Of a DNA stretch of 64,000 nt, positions 44,329 to 53,403 are shown in pieces. Source of the stretch: Sorangium cellulosum. GTDB taxonomy: Bacteria > Myxococcota_A > Polyangia > Polyangiales > Polyangiaceae. The notes under the pieces were generated by a model. It made no database searches. It was given only the letters and a program-made list of their open reading frames with translations, and was not told where the DNA came from. Where the stretch lies: assembly GCA_020720045.1 (NCBI GenBank), contig DYPH01000005.1, positions 32,794 to 96,793 on the forward strand, read 5' to 3'. Within the stretch, counting starts at the first letter, position 1. Each line of letters opens with the position of its first letter. Both the position numbers and the translations under genes were made by a program.

Positions 44329-45552
44329 ATGGGTGTACTCCTCACGAGCCTCCGCCTCGCGCTTGTAGCGATTTTCCGCAACAAAACGCGCGCCGCACTG
44401 ACCGTCCTCGGCATTCTGATCGGCGTCGCGGCCGTCGTTAGTGTGATCACGCTCTCCCAGGGGGCGAGCGACAAGGTCGGCGGCCAGATCGATCAGCAAG
44501 GTACTAATCTCGTTTACATTTTTCCCCAAGGGGCCCAGGGCGCAGCAAGCCGCGACCGGGCCGCCGCACGCCTGACCGAGCTCGACGCGCGTGCCATCAA
44601 GCGAGAAGCGGTCAGCGTCCAGTACGTCGCCCCTTTCCTTTCGATCACCACCCAGGTCGCGGGCGGCGAAAAGAACTGGTCGACAACGGTGGCAGGAGTC
44701 ACCGGCGAATACCTACCGACCCGTCGCTATGAAATCGGTCGTGGCAGCATGTGGCGCAACGAAGATGAGCGCACAGGGACGCGGGTTGCCATCGTCGGTC
44801 AGACGGTCACAAAGAATCTTTTTGCCAAAGGCGAAGACCCCCTTGGACAAGTGATTCGCATCGCCGGTGCCCCCTTTTCAATCATCGGTATTCTCACCGT
44901 GAAGGGGACGACCGCGACCGGGGAAGACCAAGATGATCGGGTGCTCATTCCGATCAAAACTTTCCGAAATCGCGTCTCCCATTCGTCGCCCAATCGCGTC
45001 GACATGATCATGATCTCGGCCACCGATGCGAAGACTGTCGACGCAGCCATCCGCCAGGCGAGCGACGTACTCCGCCAGCGCCATCGGATCAAGGAAGGGG
45101 ATAAGGACGACTTTCAGACGACCTCCCAGGCGGAAATGCGTGCCATGCAAGAGGGGATCACCGGCACGCTCTCTGCGATGCTGTTGGGGGTCGCCGCCGT
45201 GAGCCTCCTCGTTGGTGGCATTGGTGTCATGAATATCATGCTGGTTTCAGTCACTGAAAGAACGCGCGAAATCGGTATTCGTATGAGCATCGGCGCCCGA
45301 GAACGCGACATCCTCGTCCAGTTTCTCGTCGAGGCCGTCGTGCTGACCCTCTTTGGTGGCATTCTCGGAGCGTTCCTCGGGACGACGGCAACTACATTGG
45401 TTGCAGCAGCGTTTGATTGGCCGCTAAAGCCGTCTTTCGGAGCTTCCGCCATTGCCTTGGGGACGAGCACTGCAATCGGGCTCGCTTTCGGCTTCTTCCC
45501 CGCCCAGCGGGCGGCGCGGCTCGACCCGATCGACGCCCTGCGGAGCGAATGA
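44329..45552 (+). CDS. MacB/FtsX-type permease, first of two
   Basis: A 407-residue ABC permease. After helix 1 (LALVAIFRNKTRAALTVLGI, whose sequence continues LIGVAAVVSVITL), a periplasmic domain (about 45-270) separates it from helices 2-4 (LGVAAVSLLVGGIGVMNIML, LTLFGGILGAFLGTTATTLV, ALGTSTAIGLAFGFFPAQRA). The ERTREIGIRMSIGARERDIL segment is the FtsX/MacB coupling motif to the ATPase. It shares this with the next gene, so the cassette has two related permeases for one ATPase. The start has AAGGGG in its ribosome binding region. Confidence 0.92.
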   Translation: MGVLLTSLRLALVAIFRNKTRAALTVLGILIGVAAVVSVITLSQGASDKVGGQIDQQGTNLVYIFPQGAQGAASRDRAAARLTELDARAIKREAVSVQYVAPFLSITTQVAGGEKNWSTTVAGVTGEYLPTRRYEIGRGSMWRNEDERTGTRVAIVGQTVTKNLFAKGEDPLGQVIRIAGAPFSIIGILTVKGTTATGEDQDDRVLIPIKTFRNRVSHSSPNRVDMIMISATDAKTVDAAIRQASDVLRQRHRIKEGDKDDFQTTSQAEMRAMQEGITGTLSAMLLGVAAVSLLVGGIGVMNIMLVSVTERTREIGIRMSIGARERDILVQFLVEAVVLTLFGGILGAFLGTTATTLVAAAFDWPLKPSFGASAIALGTSTAIGLAFGFFPAQRAARLDPIDALRSE

Positions 45553-46766
45553 TGCAGATTCTCCGCGCCTTCCTCCTTGCTCTTCGTGCCATTCGCCGCA
45601 ACGTCTTGCGGGCCTCGCTGACTGTGCTCGGTATCCTTATCGGCGTTGCTGCCGTCGTGATCGTCACCGCTCTTGGACAGGGGGCGCGCGGCTCAATCAC
45701 CAAACAAATTGAGGCCATCGGAAACAACCTCATCATCATTAGCCCCCAGCGGCGTGCCGCTTCGGGGGCAAAGACGAAGGGGGGCGGACGCCTGACCGAG
45801 GAGGACGCACGGGCGATTGTGCGCGAAATTCCTGCCATTCAAGACGTTGCGCCGGTGCTCCAGGCGCCCGCGCGCGTTGTTCTTGGCGATCAGAATGCCG
45901 ATACAACCGTCGTCGGGACGACGAAAGCCTATTTGAAGGTGCGCGGCTACGCCGTCAAGAAAGGCGAGTTCTGGCAGGACTCGGATGAGACATCGAAGAC
46001 GCGCGTCGCAGTCCTCGGAACGACCGTGGCTACCCGCCTTTTCAATAATGGGGACCCGATCGGCCAAGATATTCGCATTGGCAAATACCTCTACCGGGTC
46101 ATTGGTGTTCTTGCTTCCAAGGGGGGAGGCGCGCTCGGCGACCAAGACGACACGATCCTCATGCCGATCGGCAGTGTCCGTTCCCGCCTGCTTCGCGCAC
46201 CACCCGGCTATGCCGGTGTGCTCATGGCGAGCGCGGCAAGTCCCGACCAAATGGATCATGGCGTGGCCAAAGTTACCGATCTCCTACGCCAGAGACATCG
46301 GATTCCTGAGGGGGATGACCCGGACTTTCAGGTCCAAAACCTGGGCGCGATCAAAGAGTTGATTGGCGGCATTTACGATATTCTGACGGCACTTCTCGTC
46401 GTGATCGCCGCGATTAGTCTGATCGTTGGTGGAATCGGCGTCATGAATATCATGCTGGTTTCGGTGACCGAGCGGACGCGTGAAATCGGTATTCGCATGG
46501 CCATCGGGGCGCGTGCCGGGGATATTCAAATCCAGTTTCTCGTGGAAGCGGTCGTCCTCTCGCTCCTCGGAGGGCTCGTCGGCATCGTCCTTGGCCTCGG
46601 CGTCACCTTCGGCGTTACGCGCTTCTTGGAGTGGGACTTTACGGTCAATCAGATCGCGCTCGTCGCCAGCGCGCTGGTCTCTGGGGGGATCGGCGTCGGT
46701 TTCGGCTTCTTCCCAGCCCGGCGCGCGGCGCTGCTCGATCCGATGACGGCCCTTCGACGGGAGTGA
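45549..46766 (+). CDS. MacB/FtsX-type permease, second of two
   Basis: A 405-residue permease with the same topology as the gene before it: helix 1 RNVLRASLTVLGILIGVAAV, a periplasmic domain, then ERTREIGIRMAIGARAGDIQ and the closing helices. The two resemble each other strongly near the C-terminus but differ in the periplasmic loops, so they probably form a heterodimer under the one ATPase. ATG at 45549 overlaps the stop of the first permease (ATGA). It ends 23 bases before the next gene. Confidence 0.92.
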   Translation: MMQILRAFLLALRAIRRNVLRASLTVLGILIGVAAVVIVTALGQGARGSITKQIEAIGNNLIIISPQRRAASGAKTKGGGRLTEEDARAIVREIPAIQDVAPVLQAPARVVLGDQNADTTVVGTTKAYLKVRGYAVKKGEFWQDSDETSKTRVAVLGTTVATRLFNNGDPIGQDIRIGKYLYRVIGVLASKGGGALGDQDDTILMPIGSVRSRLLRAPPGYAGVLMASAASPDQMDHGVAKVTDLLRQRHRIPEGDDPDFQVQNLGAIKELIGGIYDILTALLVVIAAISLIVGGIGVMNIMLVSVTERTREIGIRMAIGARAGDIQIQFLVEAVVLSLLGGLVGIVLGLGVTFGVTRFLEWDFTVNQIALVASALVSGGIGVGFGFFPARRAALLDPMTALRRE

Positions 46767-46789
46767 GGGACGTAGTAGCGTCGGCCGCC

Positions 46790-47419
46790 ATGCGCCCTCG
46801 CTTCCTCGTCGTACTCGCCCTCGCCGCTCCGCTTCCGCTCGCCGCCTGCGGGGGAAAGACGCCGGAAGCGGCCGCACCGACGCCGGTAGCGAGCGGGAGT
46901 GGGGCGGTAAAGGCGGTGGAAGCGACACCGCCTCCGCCGCCGAGTGCGCTCCCTGCGATGCAGCCGATGCCGCCGCCCGGCGTGCGCGGATCGGACGTCG
47001 CCAAGGTGGACGAAGTGGATGCGCTCTACACCTGTCAGGCGGCGGCGCCGGTCGGTGGAAAGGAGCCCAAGGGGGACGCCGCGAAGCTGGCAGGCGCGTG
47101 CGCTAAAGTTTCGGGATCATGGACAAAAGTTCTTGCACAGTCGGTCACCCAAGCGGACGGTGATCCGGCGGCGAAGATCCCGTTTCGTGCCGAAGCGGGG
47201 CGCTGCTATCGCGTGTATACTGCACATGATAGCTCGGTGACCGCGATGAACGTGACCGTTCGCGATGCCGCCGGAAAAGACGCCGCCGACGACGGTGGGG
47301 GCGCCCTTCCGCGCGCCGGCCGCCTCTGCTTCACGGCGACGGGCGAGGCATCGCTGCTCGTCGCGGTAGGGGCGGGGAGCGGAGTCGTTGCGGTGGAACT
47401 CTGGTCGACGGCCAAGTAG
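46790..47419 (+). CDS. Small lipoprotein after the export cassette
   Basis: A 209-residue lipoprotein (PLPLAAC lipobox) with a Pro/Ala linker (about 20-70). The C-terminal part has four Cys (YTCQAAAP, GACAKVSG, GRCYRVYT, RLCFTATG) that would form two disulfides, in a beta-rich domain. Function unknown. It sits 23 bases past the second permease and may be an outer-membrane partner of the cassette; that rests on position only. Confidence 0.6.
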   Translation: MRPRFLVVLALAAPLPLAACGGKTPEAAAPTPVASGSGAVKAVEATPPPPPSALPAMQPMPPPGVRGSDVAKVDEVDALYTCQAAAPVGGKEPKGDAAKLAGACAKVSGSWTKVLAQSVTQADGDPAAKIPFRAEAGRCYRVYTAHDSSVTAMNVTVRDAAGKDAADDGGGALPRAGRLCFTATGEASLLVAVGAGSGVVAVELWSTAK

Positions 47420-47428
47420 GACGCGGCG

Positions 47429-48406
47429 ATGGCTCCGGACGTGCTCGCCGCTGACGATTCGGGAATTGCGCGTGCGGCAGCGGCGTTGCAACGCGGGGAG
47501 CTCGTCGCGTTTCCGACGGAGACCGTCTATGGCCTCGGTGCTGACGCCTGGAATCCGGCCGCGGTCGCCGCGATCTTTGCCGCAAAGGGGCGTCCGTCGA
47601 CGCATCCGCTCATTGTGCATGTTGCATCTATCGAAGGGGCGCGTGCGGTTTGCACCGAGTTCTCGCCGCTCGCCGAAGCGCTCGCGCGCGCCTTTTGGCC
47701 GGGCCCACTCACGCTCGTGCTCCCCGCTCATCCCGACCTCCCGCGTGCCGTCACCGCCGGTGGCGCGACCGTTGGGATCCGCATTCCGTCGGATCCAACC
47801 GCCCTTGCACTCTTGCGTGCGTTTGGCGGCCCTCTCGCCGCCCCGAGCGCGAACCGCCATCAGGAGGTCTCGCCGACGCGAGCGGCCCACGTCGTACGGA
47901 GTCTGGGCGGACGAATCCCCTTTGTACTGGATGGAGGGCCGTGCACTTCCGGGATTGAATCGACGGTACTCTCCCTGGTGAGTCGGCAAATCCTCCGGCC
48001 AGGACCGATCGCGCCGCAGGCGCTTCGTGCCTTCGTGCCCGAGCTCATTGCGACCGAGGGACTTACGGCCCATGTGGGAATTCATGCGGCACCGGGGCTT
48101 TCGAGCCGCCACTACGCGCCGCGCGCAAGGCTTACGGTCGTGCACCCCGCAGATCTGGCCGAGGCCTGGCGTGCGGCCGACCGAGAAAATACAGTCGTGC
48201 TTTTACGACAGCCGAACGGAGCGATCCCGCGCCAAGCTTCGCGAATTCTCGGCGACGAACCGCAGTCGTATGCGCGAGAGCTATTTGCTGCACTCAGTGC
48301 CGCAGATGACGACGGAGCGACGGAAATCCTCGTCGAAGCGCTGCCCGACGGGGAGGCGTGGTGGGCCCTTCGAGATCGCCTCGGCCGCGCGAGCGCCGCC
48401 CGCTGA
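47429..48406 (+). CDS. sua5: Threonylcarbamoyl-AMP synthase, Sua5 type
   Basis: A 325-residue enzyme making threonylcarbamoyl-AMP for the t6A37 tRNA modification. The YrdC core shows GELVAFPTETVYGLGADAWN, AAKGRPSTHPLIVHV, FWPGPLTLVLPAHPDLPRAV, VGIRIPSDPTALALL and the PLAAPSANRHQEVSPTRAAH segment, all family signatures. A C-terminal Sua5 domain (about 230-325) follows the linker SSRHYAPRARL, so this is the two-domain Sua5 rather than the short TsaC form. ATG at 47429. It is cotranscribed with the preceding lipoprotein by spacing of nine bases. Confidence 0.94.
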   Translation: MAPDVLAADDSGIARAAAALQRGELVAFPTETVYGLGADAWNPAAVAAIFAAKGRPSTHPLIVHVASIEGARAVCTEFSPLAEALARAFWPGPLTLVLPAHPDLPRAVTAGGATVGIRIPSDPTALALLRAFGGPLAAPSANRHQEVSPTRAAHVVRSLGGRIPFVLDGGPCTSGIESTVLSLVSRQILRPGPIAPQALRAFVPELIATEGLTAHVGIHAAPGLSSRHYAPRARLTVVHPADLAEAWRAADRENTVVLLRQPNGAIPRQASRILGDEPQSYARELFAALSAADDDGATEILVEALPDGEAWWALRDRLGRASAAR

Positions 48407-48543
48407 AACGGCAAACGACAGTTGCCAGAAGCGCCCCTCACGGTCCGAGGCTTCAATGGGGGTGGATCGCCGGGGAACCGCCAATTTCGCGCAATTTGTC
48501 GTTGCCCCCGCGAGGGAAGAGCGGTCTAATCGGAAGGTTGACT

Positions 48544-48951
48544 ATGCACGCGAAAATCACCCCCGCACGATTCCCGAAGGCTCGCGGCTATACGGATGGG
48601 GTGCTGTGCGCGCCCGGGAGATCTCTCCATATTTCGGGGCAAATCGGCTGGGACGAGAATCAACGCATCGTCAGTCCCCACCTCGGCACTCAGTTCCTGC
48701 AAGCGCTCGACAACGTGATTGAGGTCGTACGTACGGCTGGCGGGGGCGGCGAGCATCTCGTGAAACTCCTCGCATTCGTTACCGATCTCGAGGAGTATCG
48801 CGCGGCCCAGAAGGTGATTGGCGAGGGGTGGCGCGAGCGCTTCGGGAAAAACTATCCGGCAATGAGCCTGGTGAAGGTCGCTGGACTCCTGGAGGCGGGG
48901 GCAAAGGTCGAAATTGAAGGGGTGGCCGTCCTCCCCCTCGGAGATCGATGA
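48544..48951 (+). CDS. ridA: RidA-family protein
   Basis: A 135-residue member of the YjgF/YER057c/RidA family, which deaminates reactive enamine/imine intermediates. Family segments are RSLHISGQIGWDENQRI, FLQALDNVIEVVRTAGG, LVKLLAFVTDLEEYRAA and YPAMSLVKVAGLLEAGAKVE near the catalytic-Arg position of canonical RidA; here the residue usually given as Arg is not obvious (VKVAGLLEAGAKVEI), so activity is uncertain. Its stop overlaps the next ATG (ATGA), so it is translated together with the GGDEF-EAL protein, which is unusual. Confidence 0.85.
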   Translation: MHAKITPARFPKARGYTDGVLCAPGRSLHISGQIGWDENQRIVSPHLGTQFLQALDNVIEVVRTAGGGGEHLVKLLAFVTDLEEYRAAQKVIGEGWRERFGKNYPAMSLVKVAGLLEAGAKVEIEGVAVLPLGDR

Positions 48952-51629
48952 CCGTTCGCGAAGACCCCGATGCTGAGGGCTCGGCGGCAGCGCTTCCCGA
49001 TGGCGCTGCAAGCGGAGTGATCGCTCGCGGCGTTCCGCGGACCGATTCTCGCGCGCTTTCCGGTGGTTGTACGCCTTCGGTTCGCGAACATACGGCTCCG
49101 TCCCTCGCCGCTTTTTTCGGTCCGCTGCCACTCGCAGTTTGGGTGTATGATACACTCGATAGCCGAACGCTCTTTGCGAATGGCGCCGCGACCGAAGCCA
49201 TCGGCGCCGACCTCCCCGACGCCATCGTTTCTGCGATGGCGCATGCGAGCTTCACCAGCGGAACCGAAGCCCGGGGGACGGTGATCCTCGGTGACTCCTC
49301 CTACGAGTTCCACACGACGACCCTCGACCACTGGCCCAGCTATCAGGGCATTGTTGTCGTACAGATCGATGTTTTAAGTTCAGAAACTGCTGATGTTCTT
49401 GATGAACTGGACGTATTTTCTGCACTTCCCGTCGCCGCGATGGTCATCCGTGGGGGCCGAATTTTTCGCGCCAACGAAGCATTCCATCGTTTGTTTCACG
49501 TCGAAAATAGCGCTTTGTTGGGCGCAACGACTGCAAGCCTTGCCGCCGACGCGAGCGTGTACGCGGCGCTTGGCGAAAGCGTCGTTCGACAGATGGCGGC
49601 GCAGGGGCGCGCTTACACGGAGCTCGCGGCGCGCCGCCCGGATGGGAGTCGCTTTTGGGTGGCGATGACCGGGCGACTGGCCGATCGGGACCGCCCGCTT
49701 CTTGGAAGCGTTTGGACGGCCACAGATATTTCAGAAGACGTTTCGCGACGGGAGCTCTTGGGCGCACTCCACGACGAACATGATGCGCTCCTCAATCACG
49801 GTAGTTTCGGCGTCGCACTCACCCACGGGGACCGCATCGAGCGTTGCAACCGGCGCTTCGCTGAACTCTACGGGAGCAGTATCGATGAACTTCTTGCCTG
49901 CTCGACCGTCGATCTTGACGGCTTTGGTGGGGCGTCGCTTCCTGAGGTAAGTCGACGAGTTCGCGAAGCGGTGTCTCGGGGCGAACCGGTAAAAATTGAG
50001 GCCCGCGTGCGAAGTCGCCGCGCGACGGAAGGGCGCGGCGAACTGTGGGTTGCCTTCACCGGGAAGCCGCTCGTCCGCCCCGAAGACCCGTCGACGATTG
50101 TCCCACGCATCGTTTGGCTCGCCGAGGACATCTCGGAACGCAAAGAGGCAGAACGTGCACTTGAAGCCTTCCAGGTGGAACTCGAAAGGCGCATTGAGGA
50201 GCGCACGAACGAGCTGGAACAGACGATTGAAAAGCTCCACCACGAGGTCGAGACACGGCGTCGCGCGGAACAGAACGCGATCCACATTGCGAACCACGAC
50301 GCGCTCACCGGGCTCCCGAATCGAACCTTCTTCGAAGACCGGCTGACTCACGCGCTGGCGCTCGCGGGGGCCGGACGTCAGGAACTCGCGCTCTTTTTCG
50401 TCGACGTCGACCACTTCAAGCACATCAACGACACCCTCGGACACAGCTTCGGAGATCGCTTGGTTCAAGAGGTCGCGGCCCGCGTTCGCGCGTGCCTCCG
50501 CGAGCACGACACGATCGCGCGCCTCGGCGGCGATGAATTCGTCGTCCTCCTCCCGTCGCTCGCCGACGGCACGAAAGACACCTCTGGCATCGCGGAGCGG
50601 ATGCTCGCTGCGGTCGCGGAGCCGATCGTCATCGAAGGGGTTCGTTTCGAAACGACCGCCAGCATCGGGATCGCCTGCTTCCCAGCCGACGGCGAAGACG
50701 CCATCACGCTCATGCGCCACGCCGATCTCGCGCTCTACCAGGCGAAAGATCAGGGGCGTGCAGGATACAGCTATTTTGCCCGCAGTTCCGCCGACGCACT
50801 GAACGAGCGGGTCTCCATGGAGCAGGACCTTCGCCACGCTCTTGCGAGGAACGAACTGCGCCTCGCCTACCAGCCGCGCATCGCCCTTCAGGACGGCCGC
50901 GTCCTCGGCTTGGAGGCGCTTCTTCGCTGGGATCATCCGACGCTTGGCGCCGTCAGCCCGGCCAAATTCGTCCCCTTGGCCGAGCAGACCGGCCTCATCG
51001 GAAAGCTCGGCGAGTGGGCGCTACGTGCAGCATGTCACCAGGCGGTAGCTTGGGGGAAGTCCGGCGTCTTCAATGGCGTTGTCGCCGTCAATGTAAGTGC
51101 AAAGCAGCTTCAACCGGGGCTCCTTCAAATCGTGGAAAGTGCGCTCGCTGAGAGTGGTCTCCCGCCCGGGCGCTTGGAACTTGAGATTACGGAGACGGTT
51201 TTGGCTGCAAATGAAGGGGTTTCTGAACTCCTTGAAGCGCTAGCCTACCGCGGGGTGCACATCGCACTTGACGATTTTGGTACCGGCTATTCGAACCTCG
51301 CTGCGCTTCAACGTTTGCCGATTTCGGTATTGAAGATCGATCGATCACTCGTTTCAAACATCGACCGCCGCCAGGGGGATGCGATCATTGCTCGGGCGAT
51401 GATTCAACTCGCTCACACCCTCGAAATGAGCGTGATTGCCGAGGGGGTCGAGACCGAGGCCCAGCGTGACGCGCTTCGTGACTTCGATTGCGATGAATAC
51501 CAGGGCTACCTGTTCACGCCGCCCCTTGCGCCGTCGAAGCTCGAACCGCTGCTCGTCGCCCACTCGGCGCGCATGGCGGCCGGCGACGTGCTCGCCGATC
51601 CGGCTCGTCGGGCGGTGACAAAGGCCTAG
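48948..51629 (+). CDS. PAS-GGDEF-EAL cyclic-di-GMP signalling protein
   Basis: An 893-residue cytoplasmic protein that could both make and degrade cyclic di-GMP. PAS-like domains occupy about 40-130, 150-270 and 275-400. The GGDEF domain (about 450-610) holds GGDEF at 527-531 with DHFKHINDTLGHSFGD. The EAL domain (about 640-880) holds LEALLRW with EAL at 656-658, LEITET, DDFGTGYSNL, LKIDRSLV and AEGVET, so the catalytic Glu and Asp residues of both halves seem intact. No membrane helix. ATG at 48948 overlaps the ridA stop. It ends about 50 bases before the acyltransferase. Confidence 0.94.
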   Translation: MTVREDPDAEGSAAALPDGAASGVIARGVPRTDSRALSGGCTPSVREHTAPSLAAFFGPLPLAVWVYDTLDSRTLFANGAATEAIGADLPDAIVSAMAHASFTSGTEARGTVILGDSSYEFHTTTLDHWPSYQGIVVVQIDVLSSETADVLDELDVFSALPVAAMVIRGGRIFRANEAFHRLFHVENSALLGATTASLAADASVYAALGESVVRQMAAQGRAYTELAARRPDGSRFWVAMTGRLADRDRPLLGSVWTATDISEDVSRRELLGALHDEHDALLNHGSFGVALTHGDRIERCNRRFAELYGSSIDELLACSTVDLDGFGGASLPEVSRRVREAVSRGEPVKIEARVRSRRATEGRGELWVAFTGKPLVRPEDPSTIVPRIVWLAEDISERKEAERALEAFQVELERRIEERTNELEQTIEKLHHEVETRRRAEQNAIHIANHDALTGLPNRTFFEDRLTHALALAGAGRQELALFFVDVDHFKHINDTLGHSFGDRLVQEVAARVRACLREHDTIARLGGDEFVVLLPSLADGTKDTSGIAERMLAAVAEPIVIEGVRFETTASIGIACFPADGEDAITLMRHADLALYQAKDQGRAGYSYFARSSADALNERVSMEQDLRHALARNELRLAYQPRIALQDGRVLGLEALLRWDHPTLGAVSPAKFVPLAEQTGLIGKLGEWALRAACHQAVAWGKSGVFNGVVAVNVSAKQLQPGLLQIVESALAESGLPPGRLELEITETVLAANEGVSELLEALAYRGVHIALDDFGTGYSNLAALQRLPISVLKIDRSLVSNIDRRQGDAIIARAMIQLAHTLEMSVIAEGVETEAQRDALRDFDCDEYQGYLFTPPLAPSKLEPLLVAHSARMAAGDVLADPARRAVTKA

Positions 51630-51677
51630 CGTGTTTTCGGGCCCCGCCCGTTTCCGACGCAGGATAGGCTCGCCACC

Positions 51678-53264
51678 GTGGACACTTCGTCGCCGATTTT
51701 CCGCTTCAACAACTCCCGAGACGCCATGGTGGGGGACGTCGTCTCCCGCGTGCTCGCCGCCACCGCAGACCCGACGTTTGCGCTGAACGATGCATGTTAC
51801 AACGAAATCCGGCGGCTCGGCGATCATGGCGGCGCCGAGCTCGATCGCTGGCAGCGGCTCGCCGGCCGGCTCGGTCGCATTTCGCCGAGCGAAGCGCGGA
51901 TGGAACTGGAGGAGGTCGCCAGTCACCACGCCCGTGACGTCGCCGGGAACTTCGACCCGCGCGTCTACAAGTTCGCGTCGAAGGCGATCGCGCCGCTCCT
52001 CGGCGCCCTGCTTTCGCCGCGGTCCCTCGTCCGTAACTTGCCAGGTTCGTTGGATCTTACGGCGTTGGACGGGCGGATCCTCGTAGAGGGGCCGCTCGCA
52101 ACGCTTCGCAAGCTGGCGACGCTCGGCACGATCGTCCACGTCCCGACGCACCTCTCCAACATGGATAGCGTCGTCTTCGGCTTCGCGCTGGAGCGCGCTG
52201 GGCTCCCGCCGGCGACCTACGGTGCCGGGAAGAATCTCTTCACCAATCCGGTGCTTAGCTACTTCATGCACAACCTCGGCGCCTACCGGGTCGATCGCCG
52301 GCTGAGGCATGTGCTCTACAAGGACGTCCTCAAGGCCTACTCGTGCGTCCTCCTTGAGAACGGCTACCACAGCCTATTTTTCCCCGGCGGGACGCGGTCC
52401 CGATCGGGGGGCGTCGAGCGGCGGCTCAAGCTCGGTCTCGCCGGGACTGGCATCGAAGCCTTCGCGCGAACGGCGGCGCAAGGTCGCCCACGGAAAGTGT
52501 TTTTCGTCCCGTCGACGATCAACTACCTGCTCACCCTGGAAGCGGAGACGCTCATCGGCGACTTCCTCTCCGAGGCGGGCAAAGCGCGGTACATCATCGA
52601 CGACGACGAGTCGACGCGCATCGGGCGCATGGCGAGCTTCGTCGACAAGCTCTATGGCCTCGATGGCGGCTGCGTGATCCGCTTTGGGGATCCGATCGAC
52701 TGCTTCGGCAACACCGTCGATGAGGATGGCGTCTCCTACGATGGTCGCGGGCGCCCCGTCGACCCGGTCGGCTACGTGACCGGCCGCGGCGGAAAGATCG
52801 GCCCCGATGCCAGCCGTGACGCCGAATACACGCGGGAGCTTGGGGAGGTCATCTGCAAGTCGTACCTCGCCAACACGGTGATTTTGCCGACGCATATCGT
52901 CGCGGCGGCCGCCTTTGAGGAGCTCCGAAACGCCGTTGGGCACGGCGATCTCTTCGTCTGGCTGCGCCACAAAGACGAAGTCGCCATCCCGCGCGCGCAG
53001 CTCGCCGCGAGCGTGGAGCGGCTCCTCGGGAAGCTCCGCGAAGAGGCGGCGGCGGGGCGCATCCACCTCGGGCCGAACGTCGCTGGGAAAGACGGCGCCG
53101 GGCTGATCGCGACCGCTCTCCGCGCCTTGGCCGGCTACCACACCCAGGAGGTGCTGGTACCTCGCGGAGAGGACCTCGTTCTCCGCGACACACGCCTACT
53201 TTTCTATTATCAGAATCGCCTCGCGGCCCACGGACTCGCCTTCGACGGGTTCGCGAAAAAATAG
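51678..53264 (+). CDS. PlsB-like glycerol-3-phosphate acyltransferase
   Basis: A 528-residue acyltransferase of phospholipid synthesis. The catalytic motif HLSNMD (His158, Asp163) matches HxxxxD; GAGKNLF and a following YRVDRR fit block II, and FPGGTRSRSG (from Phe235) is block III, with Gly where PlsC has Glu, as seen in PlsB. Residues about 300-430 and the C-terminus are extra compared with PlsC. No clear membrane helix is seen, so it may associate peripherally. GTG at 51678 is the natural start. Some 140 bases separate it from the S1 gene. Confidence 0.85.
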   Translation: MDTSSPIFRFNNSRDAMVGDVVSRVLAATADPTFALNDACYNEIRRLGDHGGAELDRWQRLAGRLGRISPSEARMELEEVASHHARDVAGNFDPRVYKFASKAIAPLLGALLSPRSLVRNLPGSLDLTALDGRILVEGPLATLRKLATLGTIVHVPTHLSNMDSVVFGFALERAGLPPATYGAGKNLFTNPVLSYFMHNLGAYRVDRRLRHVLYKDVLKAYSCVLLENGYHSLFFPGGTRSRSGGVERRLKLGLAGTGIEAFARTAAQGRPRKVFFVPSTINYLLTLEAETLIGDFLSEAGKARYIIDDDESTRIGRMASFVDKLYGLDGGCVIRFGDPIDCFGNTVDEDGVSYDGRGRPVDPVGYVTGRGGKIGPDASRDAEYTRELGEVICKSYLANTVILPTHIVAAAAFEELRNAVGHGDLFVWLRHKDEVAIPRAQLAASVERLLGKLREEAAAGRIHLGPNVAGKDGAGLIATALRALAGYHTQEVLVPRGEDLVLRDTRLLFYYQNRLAAHGLAFDGFAKK

Positions 53265-53403
53265 AACACCTACCTACTGCTGCGCGATCGGGAGCTTCCC
53301 GGCGCGCTCGCCCTCGAAGATCGGGGGCATCGCAAGCACGACGGGCGAAAGGTCGCCCCGGCGTCGATTTGCGGTGCCAGAGCCCCATCGGAACCGAACC
53401 GCC

